Source: Arabidopsis thaliana
Taxonomy: Eukaryota; Streptophyta; Magnoliopsida; Brassicales; Brassicaceae
Direction: 5' to 3'
Assembly (NCBI RefSeq): GCF_000001735.4
Contig: NC_003071.7
Span: 12,827,151 to 12,891,150, forward strand
DNA length: 64,000 nucleotides
In this document: piece after piece, positions 12,963 through 25,481 of the stretch
Position numbering within the stretch: the stretch's first letter is position 1
How the letters are laid out: each line of letters starts with the position of its first letter
Notes under the pieces: model-generated
The model's input: only the letters and a program-made list of their open reading frames with translations
Told to the model about the DNA's origin: nothing
Database searches by the model: none
Position numbers and translations under genes: made by a program

Positions 12963-15900
12963 TTGTGGAAGAAGAAGAAAGAGAGGGAGAGAGAGATTAG
13001 TGCGCGGACCACTTACACGTCAAACGGTTATAAAAGAAGTGCGTTGTTGAGTAAGACTTCCATTTTTGATATTGGGGAAATTTAAAGGAAACTTATTCTT
13101 TTTCCATTTTTTGTTTTTGTTCTTTTGCTTTCTTTGAAGAAGATGACATTTTGAGATTACTTGCTCTTTGTTCTGACTTAGTATGGGCCGTTTAAAGGCC
13201 CATTATGACTGAGTAGCCTGAGCCCAAATATGTTTGTGCTTGATGTTATTAGTTCGGTTAGATTTATTTTTACAGAATACAAACCATCAAAGGATTTATT
13301 AGTAGTTATCGAATTAAAGGAGTTATCATCTTTTAATTAACAATACTCAACTAAGCAGAGTGGATTAGTGGTTCAGTTTGATTTGTGATCAGTTTGGGTT
13401 TACTTGGTTCGGTTACACAATGCCCACTCTATGAAGTTAGACTGGTACGTGTTCCTTTTTACTTTCTGTGTTTGAGCTTTGACCATCGCCCTATGGACCT
13501 TTTCCCAACCAATTAGTTTCAACTTTTAAGCCCAACAAAAGTGATATCAATTCAAAGCAAAAATAGGTTCCGTACTTTGTAATATTTTTTTTTACCACGT
13601 ATTGCGGATCTCACGTTTTAATCTAGTATTTGGAGACCAAACCGCACGATGCGGTTCAGACTGTGCAGTTCCAATAGTAACAAATTTTTCTGTATATATA
13701 TACGTTATTATCACAGCACATCTCTATTCGAAACCTTAGTGTTTGGATTTTTGTTTGAGAATTCATTAGTTGTTCGTATATATTACCACTATGCAGGCTT
13801 TTGCTATGTTCGTGAAAATACCTCGAAAAAAATATAACAAGTTATTTTGTTCAGAAAAAGTAATTTATTTATAATGTAAAATTGAAAAGTAACGAAGTAG
13901 TAGTGATGTAAAATACTAAAAGATATGACGTCAATTTGCTCCCTTTCAATTTTGATTCCTACCGTTTCATTTCTATTTATCTAAGTCGAAATTGTATCAC
14001 GTTTTAGACCCATTAACCCATTATGAACATGGAATTCAAAAGATATACTCACCGAAAAGATTAGTTTGGGTTCGAGGTTCGCCCATAGTCGATATATGTT
14101 GATGAAACAAACGAGATGTCAAGTGAAACAAGCTAACATATGTTGGATAGTGCCGTCTGTCAACCAGCAGGTGAAACAAAAGTTAAACGGTAACTATAAA
14201 AATGTGGTGCACATATAAATGATTATCAAACTTTGAATATTTGTTTTTTTCTTATCATTTTAAATGGCCAAAACAATTATATCTTTCCAAAATCTTATAT
14301 TGATTGATAAAAGTTAACATGTACAATTTTAAAAATGCGTTTCACAAAACATATAAAAAAGAAAATATCACCGTCCTGCAACGCAGCACCACCTAAAACA
14401 AATACCACAAAATTTTGAGAATGGTGAAAAAAACACTTCGGATCGTACGGTTGAAACACACGGCAATGCACCACATTTTATTGTGTCACCACTTAATATT
14501 TTGCCCCAAACTATTTGAAAATAAAAATAAAAAAATGAGAAAAATGAACCAATAATTGGTTCGACTTATGCAGAAAGATGGGGGCAGATAAAGTACACTC
14601 ATCAGCTTCCTAGTTTGGCAAGAGGACATCAACACCTAACTGGGGGCTGCTTTATCTTTCTAAGGTACTCAGACTATGACTACTGATTTGAATCCTCTCA
14701 CATAAACACAATTGAACGATTGTGTGATTAGTAAGTATTTAATAACTGTGGATTTTATATCTAATGATTGCATGATTAACATTTCATTAGATATGTTATT
14801 CAACTTCATACTGCTAATGAAGTTGACATGTTCCTAACATGTGAAGTAAATTATCAGTTGTTTAAAAGAATGAAAAAAATGAAGTAAATTATCAGTGAGT
14901 GGACTACAGAGATGGAGCTACTTTGTAACCAAGAAAAATATATTCAGATTTCTCCTCTTTATGTATAAATAAATACATGTAACTCTAAGAAAAAATATTT
15001 ATTGTGCATCCTATATGTGAATTTCATAATATATAATTTTTATATAATATGTGTATTTAAAATCGATCAGTAGTACATCACGACATCAAATTCAATTTCA
15101 ATATCATTAAACTCAGTCTATGAAATAATTTCCCAATTTTTTTTTTCAGCTCCAATAAATTTATCATTTCATTATAATTAAGTACTACATCATCCATGAT
15201 ATTATATGTTAACTTATAAATGAAAATGAAGAGGGGAACTATAGAAAAGAAGAGGAAATTCACATATCAATTAAAAAATATAGTTTATATGAAACAAAGG
15301 AAATAAGAACAATCTTCTATATCGGTGATAATAAAATAAGATAAATACTTAAACAAAAAAAAAAGAGAGAGTATATATATGATTTTACCATAAAGCAAAT
15401 TTGGCTGCATGAACATGTTTTAAATACATCTGCATATTGACGTTAAAAAGAAAACAAAAAAGCTACAACAAAAATTCCCTCCACTCAATTTAGTAAGACT
15501 AAATATATATACACACATAAATGTACATGTACATAAATTTGTGCGAGCCATATGTATATCACATGGAGTAATTCGACTAATCAGGAAATGAGTTATATCT
15601 ATTATTCAAATAGAGGACGGTCCATCAATAAAAATTCGGTTTAAAACCTAATAAAAAGGGGACATAAAAGACCACCATCACCTGCACAACCAATTTCATT
15701 CGTATTAATTTCACAATATTGAGAAATATGAACATTACAAATTACGATTAACAATGATTTCGAGTAAAAATACATTTTTATTAAATAAAAAACATATGAA
15801 AATTGACTATTCTTTAACTACTTTATAGCTCAAACAAGATAGGAAGAATGCCAAGGACAACAAATGGTGGCACCTACTTGAGGAAATCTTTTTAGATACA

Positions 15901-16432
15901 ATATTTAGAACAATGATTTATCATACATTAGATCCCGAAATAAAACAAAAATCATAATTATATAACTATATGTAGGGTTCATGATCTCGATATCTCATGC
16001 CAAGCAAAATGCGAACTCAAACCCCACAACATGTCTTGGATTCATATATTAATTATCTTGACGTTTTGTGAGTCGATGGTTTGATTGTTCTTTGTTGATA
16101 GATGATCGTTGATTTATTTTGTCCGGTTCATCATTTAACATGCAAGTGTTTAGCATTTGATTGAACATATCATTTTGGCGGTACAATCTCTTAAATGTAG
16201 TCTAACAATTAGTTTTTTTCGTTAAATTACGGAACAAAAGAATCAATAAAAATGAATGGTAGTATACATAGTTACATACCAGAACCATCAAGTAGAAAAC
16301 ATAATTTCACCAAAAATAGTCACGGATTAATGGGTTTGCATCTTTCATGTCTATAGTCATTAATCTTATAAAATCGGAAAATGATTTCGCATATTTTGCT
16401 ATTAGGTACATTATCAGTTGGATTAAATCTAG
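12963..16432. other. Intergenic spacer between ZIP6 and the GNAT gene
   Basis: Apart from the ZIP6 promoter elements this is AT-rich DNA with no supported gene. It holds a possible decayed Helitron terminus with a small hairpin (13590-13656) and a 17 bp direct repeat flanking an A-rich tract (14842-14896), both described in findings. A slightly GC-richer patch at about 14580-14690 contains GATAAAG and its inverse but does not form a long hairpin that I can follow. Confidence 0.55.
13183..13203. promoter_or_regulatory. Palindromic pair of site II (TGGGCC/GGCCCA) elements upstream of ZIP6
   Basis: ATGGGCC and GGCCCAT form a perfect 7 bp inverted repeat around GTTTAAA, about 220 bp upstream of the ZIP6 ATG. 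TGGGCC/GGCCCA is the site II core bound by TCP factors in many plant housekeeping promoters. The function here is inferred from motif and position only. Confidence 0.5.
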
Positions 16433-18447
16433 CTACACTTCTCTTGGATCCACAAAGAGCGAAGACCGCGATTTCGATCTCTCACTCAAATCAAACTTAT
16501 TTTTCTCACATTTCAACGGCTTGATACACCACATATCATCGTCACACGAAAGCATTTTCCAATGCGGAATACACCTTTGCAAAGAATCATCGCCGTTACT
16601 TCCTTTGTCGACCTCCACCACCACGACTTTACATGCGCAACCATCATTTAACGCAGCCATGTTATGAACGTGCTCACACAAAGCCCTAACTAGTTTCCCA
16701 CAATGTGGACCTTCCGAGTGAACCCCGTAAAGGAAATAGAACCCAAACGGAGTAAACAAATCAGGCAAAACTGTTAATCCCAATAATGACAAGAAATTAC
16801 CAAATAATTTGGAAACTTTAGTGAGAAGCAAATAGCTCAAAGGAGCTCTCTCGATCCTTAGTTTGAAGACTTTGCTACTATCCCAAACACTAAGCATTGC
16901 CCAGCTTCTGGTGTTGTCGACATTATTGTAGTAAGCCACCCATGTCCCGATACTTAACTTGTTCCGCAAGATTTTGTTAATGTCGTCCGGGAAAAATTCT
17001 GTCGTAGCTGCCACATTTCTCCGGTACAATGACTCGGCTTCTTTCACCTGTCATTTAATTTTTTTGGTTAGTGTTAGTGTGTTAATTTTATGCAATAGAA
17101 AAATGTTTGTAGTGTTCCTTATCTATTCTACATTTTAAAAGAGACTCAAAATATAACACATTACGCAATTTTAACCGAATTGAAACGTTCCAAATTTTAC
17201 CAACTCCATTTTAACTTTCTTATTGTGGTATGGTTGATTTTTAAAATATATATTACGCAATGAGAGTTTAATACTAATGCAATGTGTAATAAAATCACCT
17301 TTAGCTTCCTTATTCCGATGTCAGAAGGCAATTTTAAACCACGGCCGGGGTTGACGGGATTGACCAGGATTGCGGGGTTTCTAAAGACGACGTAGCCAAG
17401 TCTCCCGATGAAGAGACCGTGAGAGGCCTCATTGTCCTTTTCAGTAGCCATGTAAGCATAGTCAGCATTGTGAGACTCGAACCATTCCTCAAGTTTTCTC
17501 ACCAGAATCGATCCAATGCCACGGCGTCGATACGACGGCACAACTCTGAGACCTAGGACATAACCCACTCTCACTGACTTATCATGAAACTCCACTGGCT
17601 TTACTGAGCCTTGTATGGAACCTACCAGCTTGTTCCCAACCCCTGCCACCTATTAATTAAGTTACATTAATTAATTTGATAAACGTTATTTATATCAATC
17701 CCAACAGTAGTTCACTTAATAAGCCGTATTACTATATATACATATATAAATTAACACATTTCAAAGTTAACAAACCTAGCGTCTTTCGGCTTATAGAATC
17801 ATAAATGTTTGTATAGCCAAAAACAACAACTATATACAGTATCTTACATAATAAAGTAGTTTATCACCTATATTTTTAATAGATGATGTTTTACATTTTA
17901 TAGAGATTAATAAAGATGTATGACATGTTAATACATCTCACTTTTTTTTCCATATCTCTATTTAATATAGCTCATCTAGTAAAACTATACAATTAATAGG
18001 AAATTTAAAAGCACATTCAAGCAAAAATGTGATTTCATAACACTCTTTAAAAACACGAAGGAAAATATATATATTACGCGTGAATATATATATATATATA
18101 TTTGTGTCGATCAAAATGTAAATATATTTTCTTTAATCAAATTTTTGTACTTTTGAAAGAAGAGAACCATCTCATATTTGGATATAATTTTTTAAAAAAA
18201 TTAAGGTATAATCCTGAAGAGAATAGAAAGAAAAAGAGAGTGAGAAATTAACCAGCATAATGAAGAAAGGACTATTTCGGATTCTGCAGATGGGATCACC
18301 TAAAGTGTCAGTGAAGAGAAGAGTTTGGTGGTCGTGACCAATCTCACAACTCTTCTCCATACGACCCATTTGAATTCTGTCCCTACGATCATCGTAGCAT
18401 CTGATCACCACCTCTTCATCAACTTCTTCTTCCCATTGCCCCACCAT
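16433..18447 (-). CDS. HOOKLESS1-like GNAT N-acetyltransferase
   Basis: This is a GCN5-related N-acetyltransferase of the plant HLS1 group, 386 aa. Three exons: 18253-18447, 17299-17649 and 16433-17047. The acetyl-CoA binding motif A is visible in exon 2 as LGLRVVPSYRRRGIGSILV, with the R-R-G-I-G pyrophosphate loop at residues 107-111. Later come MATEKDNEASHGLF and the family-typical FLYGVHSEG and WKMLSCDDDMWCIK in the C-terminal half. Introns 2 and 3 begin at phase 0, and exons 2 and 3 begin with GTG valine codons after AG acceptors, so those frames are not separate genes. HLS1 itself controls apical hook asymmetry through auxin/ethylene signalling. This is a paralogue, and the acetylated substrate cannot be inferred here. 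Confidence 0.93.
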
Positions 18448-20677
18448 TCTCTATCTCTATCTCTCTCTTTCTCTTTCTCTTTCTCTTTATTTATAGGGGA
18501 AATGAAATGAGAAGAGGGATAACAATTCATACAAGGAGGAGACCCATCCTATGTTATAATGTGGAAACCTTATAAATAGACACACAATATGGAAGTTATT
18601 AAAGTGTCAGGACGACTAATATATATGGATATGTCATTATGTTTTTGTATATTAGTTGTAAAATTCATAAAAAGTTTACTATAACTTCATTGATTCTAGG
18701 ATAACAATTTATGTGCAATCTCTCAGATTTGTAGACTAAAAATAAGATTTTAGTAACAGAATAAATTTAATTAATATTAATTCCAAATGACATATACTAC
18801 TATTACTTTTGGCAAACTAGCCTTCATACTTTGACTCAATCTTTTAATAAGATAGTAATTGTTCCAAGTTTATAAATTTACCATCTAAAAGAATTTTATA
18901 TTTGACTAATGTTGTTAGACATGCATAATTTTGTTTTAGTAATTAATTTCACATTTTGAAAATAAAATTTCAAATCTTTGTTAGGGTGTGATAATCACGT
19001 GTTCGCATTAAACTTTTCCTAACCAGTTCAAAGATACATATTTTCCATTTTGACTATTTTGATTAATTAGTATTTCTAAGTTAGCTTGATATAATCATCA
19101 GAATATATAATTATGTAGATTATGAATGTAATTTTCGTAGTTAAGTATCCCCCATGTTGATAATTTCTTGCTATTTTGATTGTATATTGAACCACGTACC
19201 CTTGTTTGTCAAAGTTCCATATTGATTGTGTTTCTATGAATTGTTAGATCCGTTGATTGTGGACACGGTACGTTGTCAAGTGTAATTTCAGAGAAATGTG
19301 TTGAATATATTGAATGACAATGCAACTTAAACTAACTTTTGTCATACCTTGTAACTATAATTTGTAAGTTTCTTGCTTTTTAAAGAGTACTTTAATATGT
19401 GATTTAAACAAATAGAAATAAACTTTTCATCCGAAAAAAAATACAAGTAGGGAAATTATGAACTAACCATTTCTGTTACCATACTAAAATAAAAGTTGGC
19501 AGACCAAAAGCAAAATTATACAATAATATGATTGGGAGATGTTTTGGGAGTGGAGAGAAGAAGTACAGAACGAATCATATCTTCACTAACTTAACTAACC
19601 AAAGCCAAAACGAATACGTAACTCAATATAGATTAGCAATTTTCTTTTTAATTTGAGCATTTGAAAAATGTTTTTAAATATAAGATTTATTACCATTTAT
19701 GATCTATGCAATGTATTTTCTTAACATTGTTGAGTTTTAGGAGTGATGGTCCACAACAGACTTTACATGGAGCACAAGTTTAGAGTGGAGAACAATATTC
19801 TCGGATATGAAATATACACATATAGGAGATTTGATTAACATATCTAATTGTCTGGATTTTGAGTAATTGTCACATAATTTTCAGTGCGACTGCAGATTTT
19901 TTTTTTTTTATCACAACTGCAGATTTAGTCTTTTAACAGGTTTTCTTTATAAATTACAAATTAATATAGTATGTTATTTCTTAATTAATTAATAAATTAC
20001 AAATTAATAAATATATAAATAAGTTCAATTGTAGTCTAGTTTGGGTCACAGGATACTTAAGCTTTCTCACCTGAGAGTCCATGAAAGGCCTTGAAAGACA
20101 TTAATAAAGCCCAACGTAGCCCAGATAGACCCATAAATAAATCTGTCACGTTTACCACGCTTTAACGGTCAACAGCCACTAGTTATTAAATTTATTTATT
20201 TTTTAAAAAAACTCATCAAAACAAAGTCCACTAGTTATATTCGAGGTTATAAACGTAATTCAAGGTTATTGTGCTGTTGGGAGCTTTGAAGCGGCACGAT
20301 GATAAATAAGTTGACGCCATGACACGTAAGCCGCTTAGTAGCCTCTTTCTTCAAACCAAAGACTATTCACCGTTGGATTAAGAAAGCTCACTCAATCTTA
20401 ACCCTTCATTTTATTAAATAAATCCTACGACCAGAAAATAAAATAAATAATTTGGTTCTGTTATCCTTTCATTGTCTTCTTCATTCCTGGTAAAGGCTTT
20501 TAATTTCATGGATTATCTTAGCTTCTACTCTCATGGTGGCTATCGAGAAATCACTCACACCAAAATCTTTGAAGTTCTGAGTTTCAAAGTTTTTCGAATT
20601 TGAAACTTTCCCGAAGCAATTTTAAACCTTTTCTCTTCCTTTCGATTTTTTCTCTTCTGGAATTAGAAAACTTAGTT
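18448..20677. other. Intergenic spacer between divergent GNAT and PPR genes
   Basis: These are promoter regions for two divergent genes and AT-rich filler. A 12-nt T run flanked by an 11 bp direct repeat sits at 19889-19926. GGCCTT/AGCCCA-type elements cluster at about 20085-20130 and could serve the downstream PPR gene. No open frame with coding support. Confidence 0.55.
18488..18495 (-). promoter_or_regulatory. TATA box for the GNAT gene
   Basis: TATAAATA on the minus strand lies about 40 bp upstream of the ATG at 18447. A purine-rich (GAGAAA)n leader on the coding strand lies between them. The short distance implies a very short 5' UTR. If the real 5' UTR is longer, this box is fortuitous. 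Confidence 0.4.
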
Positions 20678-22370
20678 ATGGCTTATGCTCATGTTTTCGC
20701 TTCGTTGACTATCTCGACGATTTCTCTCCGACGATTCCTCCCCCGACTTCATCGAAACCACAGCGTAAAACCCAATTCCCGAATCATATGCAATCTGAAA
20801 CTAAACTACTCTGCTGGAAAATTTCGCGAGATGGGACTATCACGTTCCGTGGAGCTAGACCAATTCATCACAAGCGAGGAGGAAGAAGGAGAAGCAGAGG
20901 AGATAGGAGAAGGATTTTTCGAAGCGATTGAGGAACTAGAGAGGATGACTAGAGAACCATCAGATATACTCGAAGAGATGAATCATCGATTATCTTCTAG
21001 AGAATTGCAATTGATGCTTGTTTACTTCGCACAAGAAGGTAGAGATTCATGGTGTACTTTAGAAGTGTTTGAATGGTTGAAAAAGGAGAATAGAGTTGAT
21101 GAAGAGATAATGGAGTTAATGGTTTCGATTATGTGTGGTTGGGTTAAGAAATTGATTGAAGATGAATGTAATGCACACCAAGTGTTCGACTTATTGATTG
21201 AGATGGATTGTGTTGGTTTAAAACCTGGTTTTAGTATGATGGACAAAGTTATTGCTTTGTATTGTGAGATGGGGAAGAAAGAAAGTGCGGTTTTGTTTGT
21301 CAAGGAGGTTTTAAGAAGGAGAGATGGTTTTGGTTATAGTGTTGTTGGTGGTGGTGGTTCTGAAGGTAGAAAAGGTGGACCTGTTGGGTATCTTGCTTGG
21401 AAATTTATGGTAAAGTTTTGAACTTTTTTCATAGTTTTTATTTTTTTTTATAATTTTGGTGGATTTGAGATCAAAAAGATGTGATATGAAGTGGTTAAGA
21501 TGACTATAGTTGTTATACCTTCTTGTTAGTTATCGGTTTCTTGGTCTAGCTTTGTTGATGTGGATATGTGTCTTTTGTTTCTTCTAATAGGTTGATGGAG
21601 ATTATAGGAAGGCAGTTGATATGGTTATGGAGTTAAGACTTTCAGGGCTGAAACCAGAAGCGTACAGCTATCTTATTGCGATGACAGCTATAGTGAAAGA
21701 GCTGAATAGTCTTGGAAAGACATTACGCGAGTTGAAACGCTTTGCACGGGCTGGTTTTGTTGCTGAGATTGATGATCACGATAGGGTACTCATTGAGAAG
21801 TATCAATCAGAAACATTATCTCGTGGACTGCAGTTAGCAACTTGGGCGGTTGAGGAAGGCCAAGAAAATGATTCCATTATTGGGGTGGTCCATGAGAGGC
21901 TACTCGCTATGTATATATGTGCGGGACGTGGACCAGAAGCAGAGAAACAGCTCTGGAAGATGAAACTTGCAGGGAGAGAACCTGAAGCTGACCTCCACGA
22001 CATTGTTATGGCGATCTGCGCTTCACAGAAAGAGGTTAATGCAGTTTCTCGGCTACTGACACGAGTTGAGTTCATGGGATCTCAGAGAAAGAAGAAGACT
22101 CTGTCATGGTTGCTCAGAGGGTATGTGAAAGGAGGGCACTTCGAAGAGGCTGCAGAGACATTGGTATCGATGATCGACTCTGGGTTGCATCCGGAGTATA
22201 TTGATCGAGTGGCTGTGATGCAAGGAATGACAAGGAAGATCCAACGGCCGAGAGATGTTGAAGCATATATGAGTCTGTGCAAGAGGCTCTTTGACGCTGG
22301 TTTGGTAGGGCCTTGTCTTGTGTATATGTACATAGATAAATATAAGTTGTGGATAGTGAAGATGATGTGA
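20678..22370 (+). CDS. Chloroplast PPR-like protein (AT2G30100 type)
   Basis: This is a pentatricopeptide-repeat-like organellar protein of 503 aa in two exons, 20678-21409 and 21591-22370, joined at phase 0. The start MAYAHVFASLTISTISLRRF followed by an Arg/Ser-rich, acidic-poor segment looks like a plastid transit peptide. Upstream ATG-less frame extension to 20600 is not favoured. Degenerate PPR helices are visible, such as VFDLLIEMDCVGLKPGFSMM and AVDMVMELRLSGLKPEAYSY, the second with the G-L-K-P turn typical of P-class repeats. An acidic segment (SEEEEGEAEEIGEG) precedes the repeat region. PPR proteins bind organellar RNA. The target here is unknown. It ends 163 bp before the promoter elements of the next gene on the same strand. 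Confidence 0.9.
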
Positions 22371-22518
22371 TAAAAAAAGAGGAAAGAGTATGAAATAGCT
22401 GAGAAACAAGTCTAAAGACACCGTCTAAGATGGAGGGATCGGAAGTTTCTATTTTTGTGTATATAAATCTGTATGTAGTAAACAATAATATTTGTCTCAA
22501 ATATGCTGAAGTTCCAAC

Positions 22519-22549
22519 GGCCCACGTTTTTAAATGGGCCTATATATTA
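22519..22549 (+). promoter_or_regulatory. Site II elements plus TATA stretch upstream of the Ubl/LRR gene
   Basis: GGCCCA at 22519-22524, TGGGCC at 22535-22540 and TATATATTA immediately after form a compact site II/TATA arrangement 140 bp upstream of the chosen ATG (22684). This also argues against using the in-frame ATG at 22534, which lies inside the TGGGCC element. Promoter role is inferred. Confidence 0.5.
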
Positions 22550-22683
22550 AATATTGTGAGCCCAAAACAAACCTTAATGACTTGAGGACATCTGTTTCCT
22601 CGTACGTATTTCTGAAATTAAGTGAATCTGAAGGTGAAAGCAAAGCCGGAGGAAGAAATAAGAATCACAGAGGTAAAATTGTG

Positions 22684-24758
22684 ATGGAGCTCGAAGATCC
22701 AACAATGGCAGATTCCACGATTAAGCTAACAGTCAAATTCGGAGGCAAATCAATACCACTTTCGGTATCACCAGATTGTACAGTCAAAGATCTTAAGTCT
22801 CAGTTACAACCAATCACCAACGTTCTTCCTCGTGGCCAGAAGCTCATCTTCAAAGGTTTGATGGTTAAAATTCCAATAACTTTTCACTGATTGAGCTGAT
22901 TCCTTATAATGGGTATTTTTCAAAATCTGATTTTTGTTTCTTGAAGGTAAGGTTTTGGTTGAAACGTCGACTTTGAAACAATCTGATGTGGGAAGTGGAG
23001 CTAAACTCATGTTAATGGCTTCTCAAGGTCTGCATCAAGGGGTCAGTGTTCTTCTCTTATTCAATATCTTAGTATGTTGCAGAGTTGTGTAAAGATAATC
23101 TAGAAATTTGGATTCTTGCTTTTTAGTAGGATCAATGCTAATGTTGTTATTGTATTCAAAATGAATAGGAAGGTCCAATACTTAAGGAAGCTAGTATAAG
23201 GCCAATCTCTAGAACTGTTGTATCTGATAAAGTAGATCAGAGAAAGCCTAGTGTACTTGTAGACAAGAACCGCACTGATCGATGGAAAGCCACAGGAGTT
23301 ATTGCTTTAGCTCAAGCCAATTTGAAGGTATATAGAGAAGGTCTTTGTGTGTTCATTATATCACTTGGCGTTAAACATAAGGACAAGCCATTACTACCTT
23401 CTCATAACTGCTTATTTGTTAGTAGCTAGATTGTTTATTAGTTGAGTTTTCTTTGTTTTGGAAAAGGAAATACCTGAAGAAGTGTGGGACTGTGGATCTG
23501 GAGTCAGAGTACTTGACATTAGTGAAAACTTCATTAAAGAAGTACCTGCCAAAATCAGCTCCTTTGGTTCTATGCAGGTGAGAACTGCTAAGTTTCATGT
23601 ATATTTTAAATCTTTCTGTTTAGTGTAGAATTAAGGATTATGATATGACTATAATATGAGCATTTGTAGAAATTGTTCCTTCAAGGAAATGGTCTGTCCG
23701 ATGAATCCATTCAATGGGAAGGGATAGCATCTCTGAAGCGCCTGATGCTTCTGTCCATTAGCCATAACAAGTGAGTTTTTCGCTTTCACTCTTGGAACTG
23801 TCTTTCTTAGTATATATCAGACATGCCTTCAATGTTTTTCGACAAGCTAAACCAAAGGAAAAATTGATTTGAAGCTGAAGTTACACGTAAATCGTAATCA
23901 CTTGGACTCTAGAACACAACATTTATACTTGTGAACGCCGAATGATTTTTGACGGGGAAATTGTTTGGTTGGGCTTTTGTTTGTGTTGCAGTCTAACTGT
24001 TCTGCCATCAGCAATGGGTTCACTGACGTCTCTTAGACAGCTTGATGTCACCAACAACAAGTTGACAAGTCTACCGAATGAGTTAGGACTTCTGACGCAG
24101 CTTGAGATTTTGAAAGCCAACAACAACAGGCAAATAAGCTTTACTCATATCTTTTAATTGATCGAAAACACAAAAGTTTCAGTCGTAGCATTGTGATTCA
24201 TTGATTACATTGCTCATGGTCTCTCCATCGTTTTGTATTCTGCAGAATAACTAGTCTTCCTGAGAGTATCGGAAACTGTTCATTCCTCATGGAGGTTGAT
24301 CTTTCAGCTAATATTATATCAGAACTTCCCGAGACATTCACCAAACTGCGTAATCTAAAGGTAAAAAACAATCTTTTGACTACTCTTTGTTCCATGGCCA
24401 TGGGTTTACAAATACTGACTTAGTGTTTCGGTATTCAGACGCTGGAGCTGAATAACACGGGATTGAAGACGCTGCCATCGGCTTTATTTAAGATGTGTTT
24501 GCAGCTCTCAACTTTAGGTCTCCACAACACAGAGATAACCGTTGAATTTCTCCGCCAGGTTTGTTTGTTCAGAGTTTCATGTTTTGAGTCTATAGTTCTT
24601 TCTTCGTTATCTGAACTGAAACAAGGATATTTGTATTATGACAGTTCGAGGGATATGATGATTTTGATGAAAGAAGACGTACCAAGCATCAAAAGCAGCT
24701 TGATTTTCGTGTTGTGGGATCTGGCCAATTCGACGAAGGCGCTGATAAATCTTGGTGA
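22684..24758 (+). CDS. Ubiquitin-like domain plus leucine-rich-repeat protein
   Basis: The 374 aa protein has an N-terminal ubiquitin-like fold (about residues 12-88: IKLTVKFGGKSIPLSVSPDC through GQKLIFKG and KLMLM) followed by leucine-rich repeats (LTVLPSAMGSLTSLRQLDVT, LTSLPNELGLLTQLEIL, ITSLPESIGN, ISELPETFTKLRNLKTLEL) and a charged C-terminus ending DEGADKSW. Nine exons: 22684-22855, 22947-23041, 23169-23327, 23467-23577, 23670-23770, 23992-24129, 24246-24360, 24439-24558, 24645-24758. The intron after 24129 uses a GC donor (AG|GCAAAT). The other introns are GT-AG. The architecture suggests an adaptor in the ubiquitin/proteasome pathway, since Ubl domains often dock to the proteasome, but no specific partner can be read from sequence. 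It is convergent with UBA1, a coincidence worth noting but not evidence of joint function. Confidence 0.92.
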
Positions 24759-25481
24759 TCAAGCCAAGTCGAGTCTCGAATCGTCAGTACTCTTAATATA
24801 TTTGTGGCACTTTCAGTGAAAAAATCTTTCTCCTTCATGCCTATATATTGTTTGCTTACTCCAATTTGAATTGTAGTGTACCAAATAAATTGAACCACTC
24901 TCAAATTGAATCCAAAATTTATGCAATGAAACCGAATAAACGAAAACTACGATACCTATTGTTAAAAAAGCTCATCAATTCTATAGCCGAGTCAGTCAGT
25001 ATAACCGGTAAAAAGGAAGTAAAGGCAAACAGCTTTTGAGTCTAGAATCTTGGGTTGGGGTTAAGAGAAGGTGGTGCTCGAGACTTGACCCTAGATTATA
25101 TCTTTAGTTCTTTGCTTCAATTTGTTCTCTGTAAATAGATTCACAGAGTGGATATTATTTAAGGTAGATTATATCTTTCGGATTCTTATCGCGAAACACC
25201 ACCTGCAAGAAGACATGGAAAAAACCGAAAAACTCGAAGATTTGTTTGATAGAACATGTTTAGAAGGTAACGGGTGTGTAAACCACACATTCAGCAATTG
25301 TACATAGAAAGAAAGACTAAAATAGAACGAGAGAGATAAAATGAGTCTCTATCCCCCTCAAGTAAAAATCAGTTATCTCACCCACAAGCATCCAAAAGAT
25401 AATAACGTAGGGCAGATGCAGAGACAAAACACACAAATTTGCTCTCAAGAGTTTCATCTTTCTTCATTCTCTCGAAACTTT
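24759..25481. other. Convergent 3' flank between Ubl/LRR gene and UBA1
   Basis: This holds the 3' UTRs of two convergent genes. Small open frames here (for example 24848-25039, 25341-25580) overlap UTR or antisense UBA1 sequence and have no independent support. Confidence 0.55.

Noticed and set aside
14580-14690. Possible microRNA hairpin in a GC-richer patch
   Set aside because: Only short complementary words (GATAAAG/CTTTATC) are present. I could not trace a continuous stem.
22534-22683. In-frame N-terminal extension of the Ubl/LRR protein
   Set aside because: Its ATG lies inside a TGGGCC promoter element just before the TATA stretch, so it is probably not transcribed. The Ubl fold is complete from 22684.
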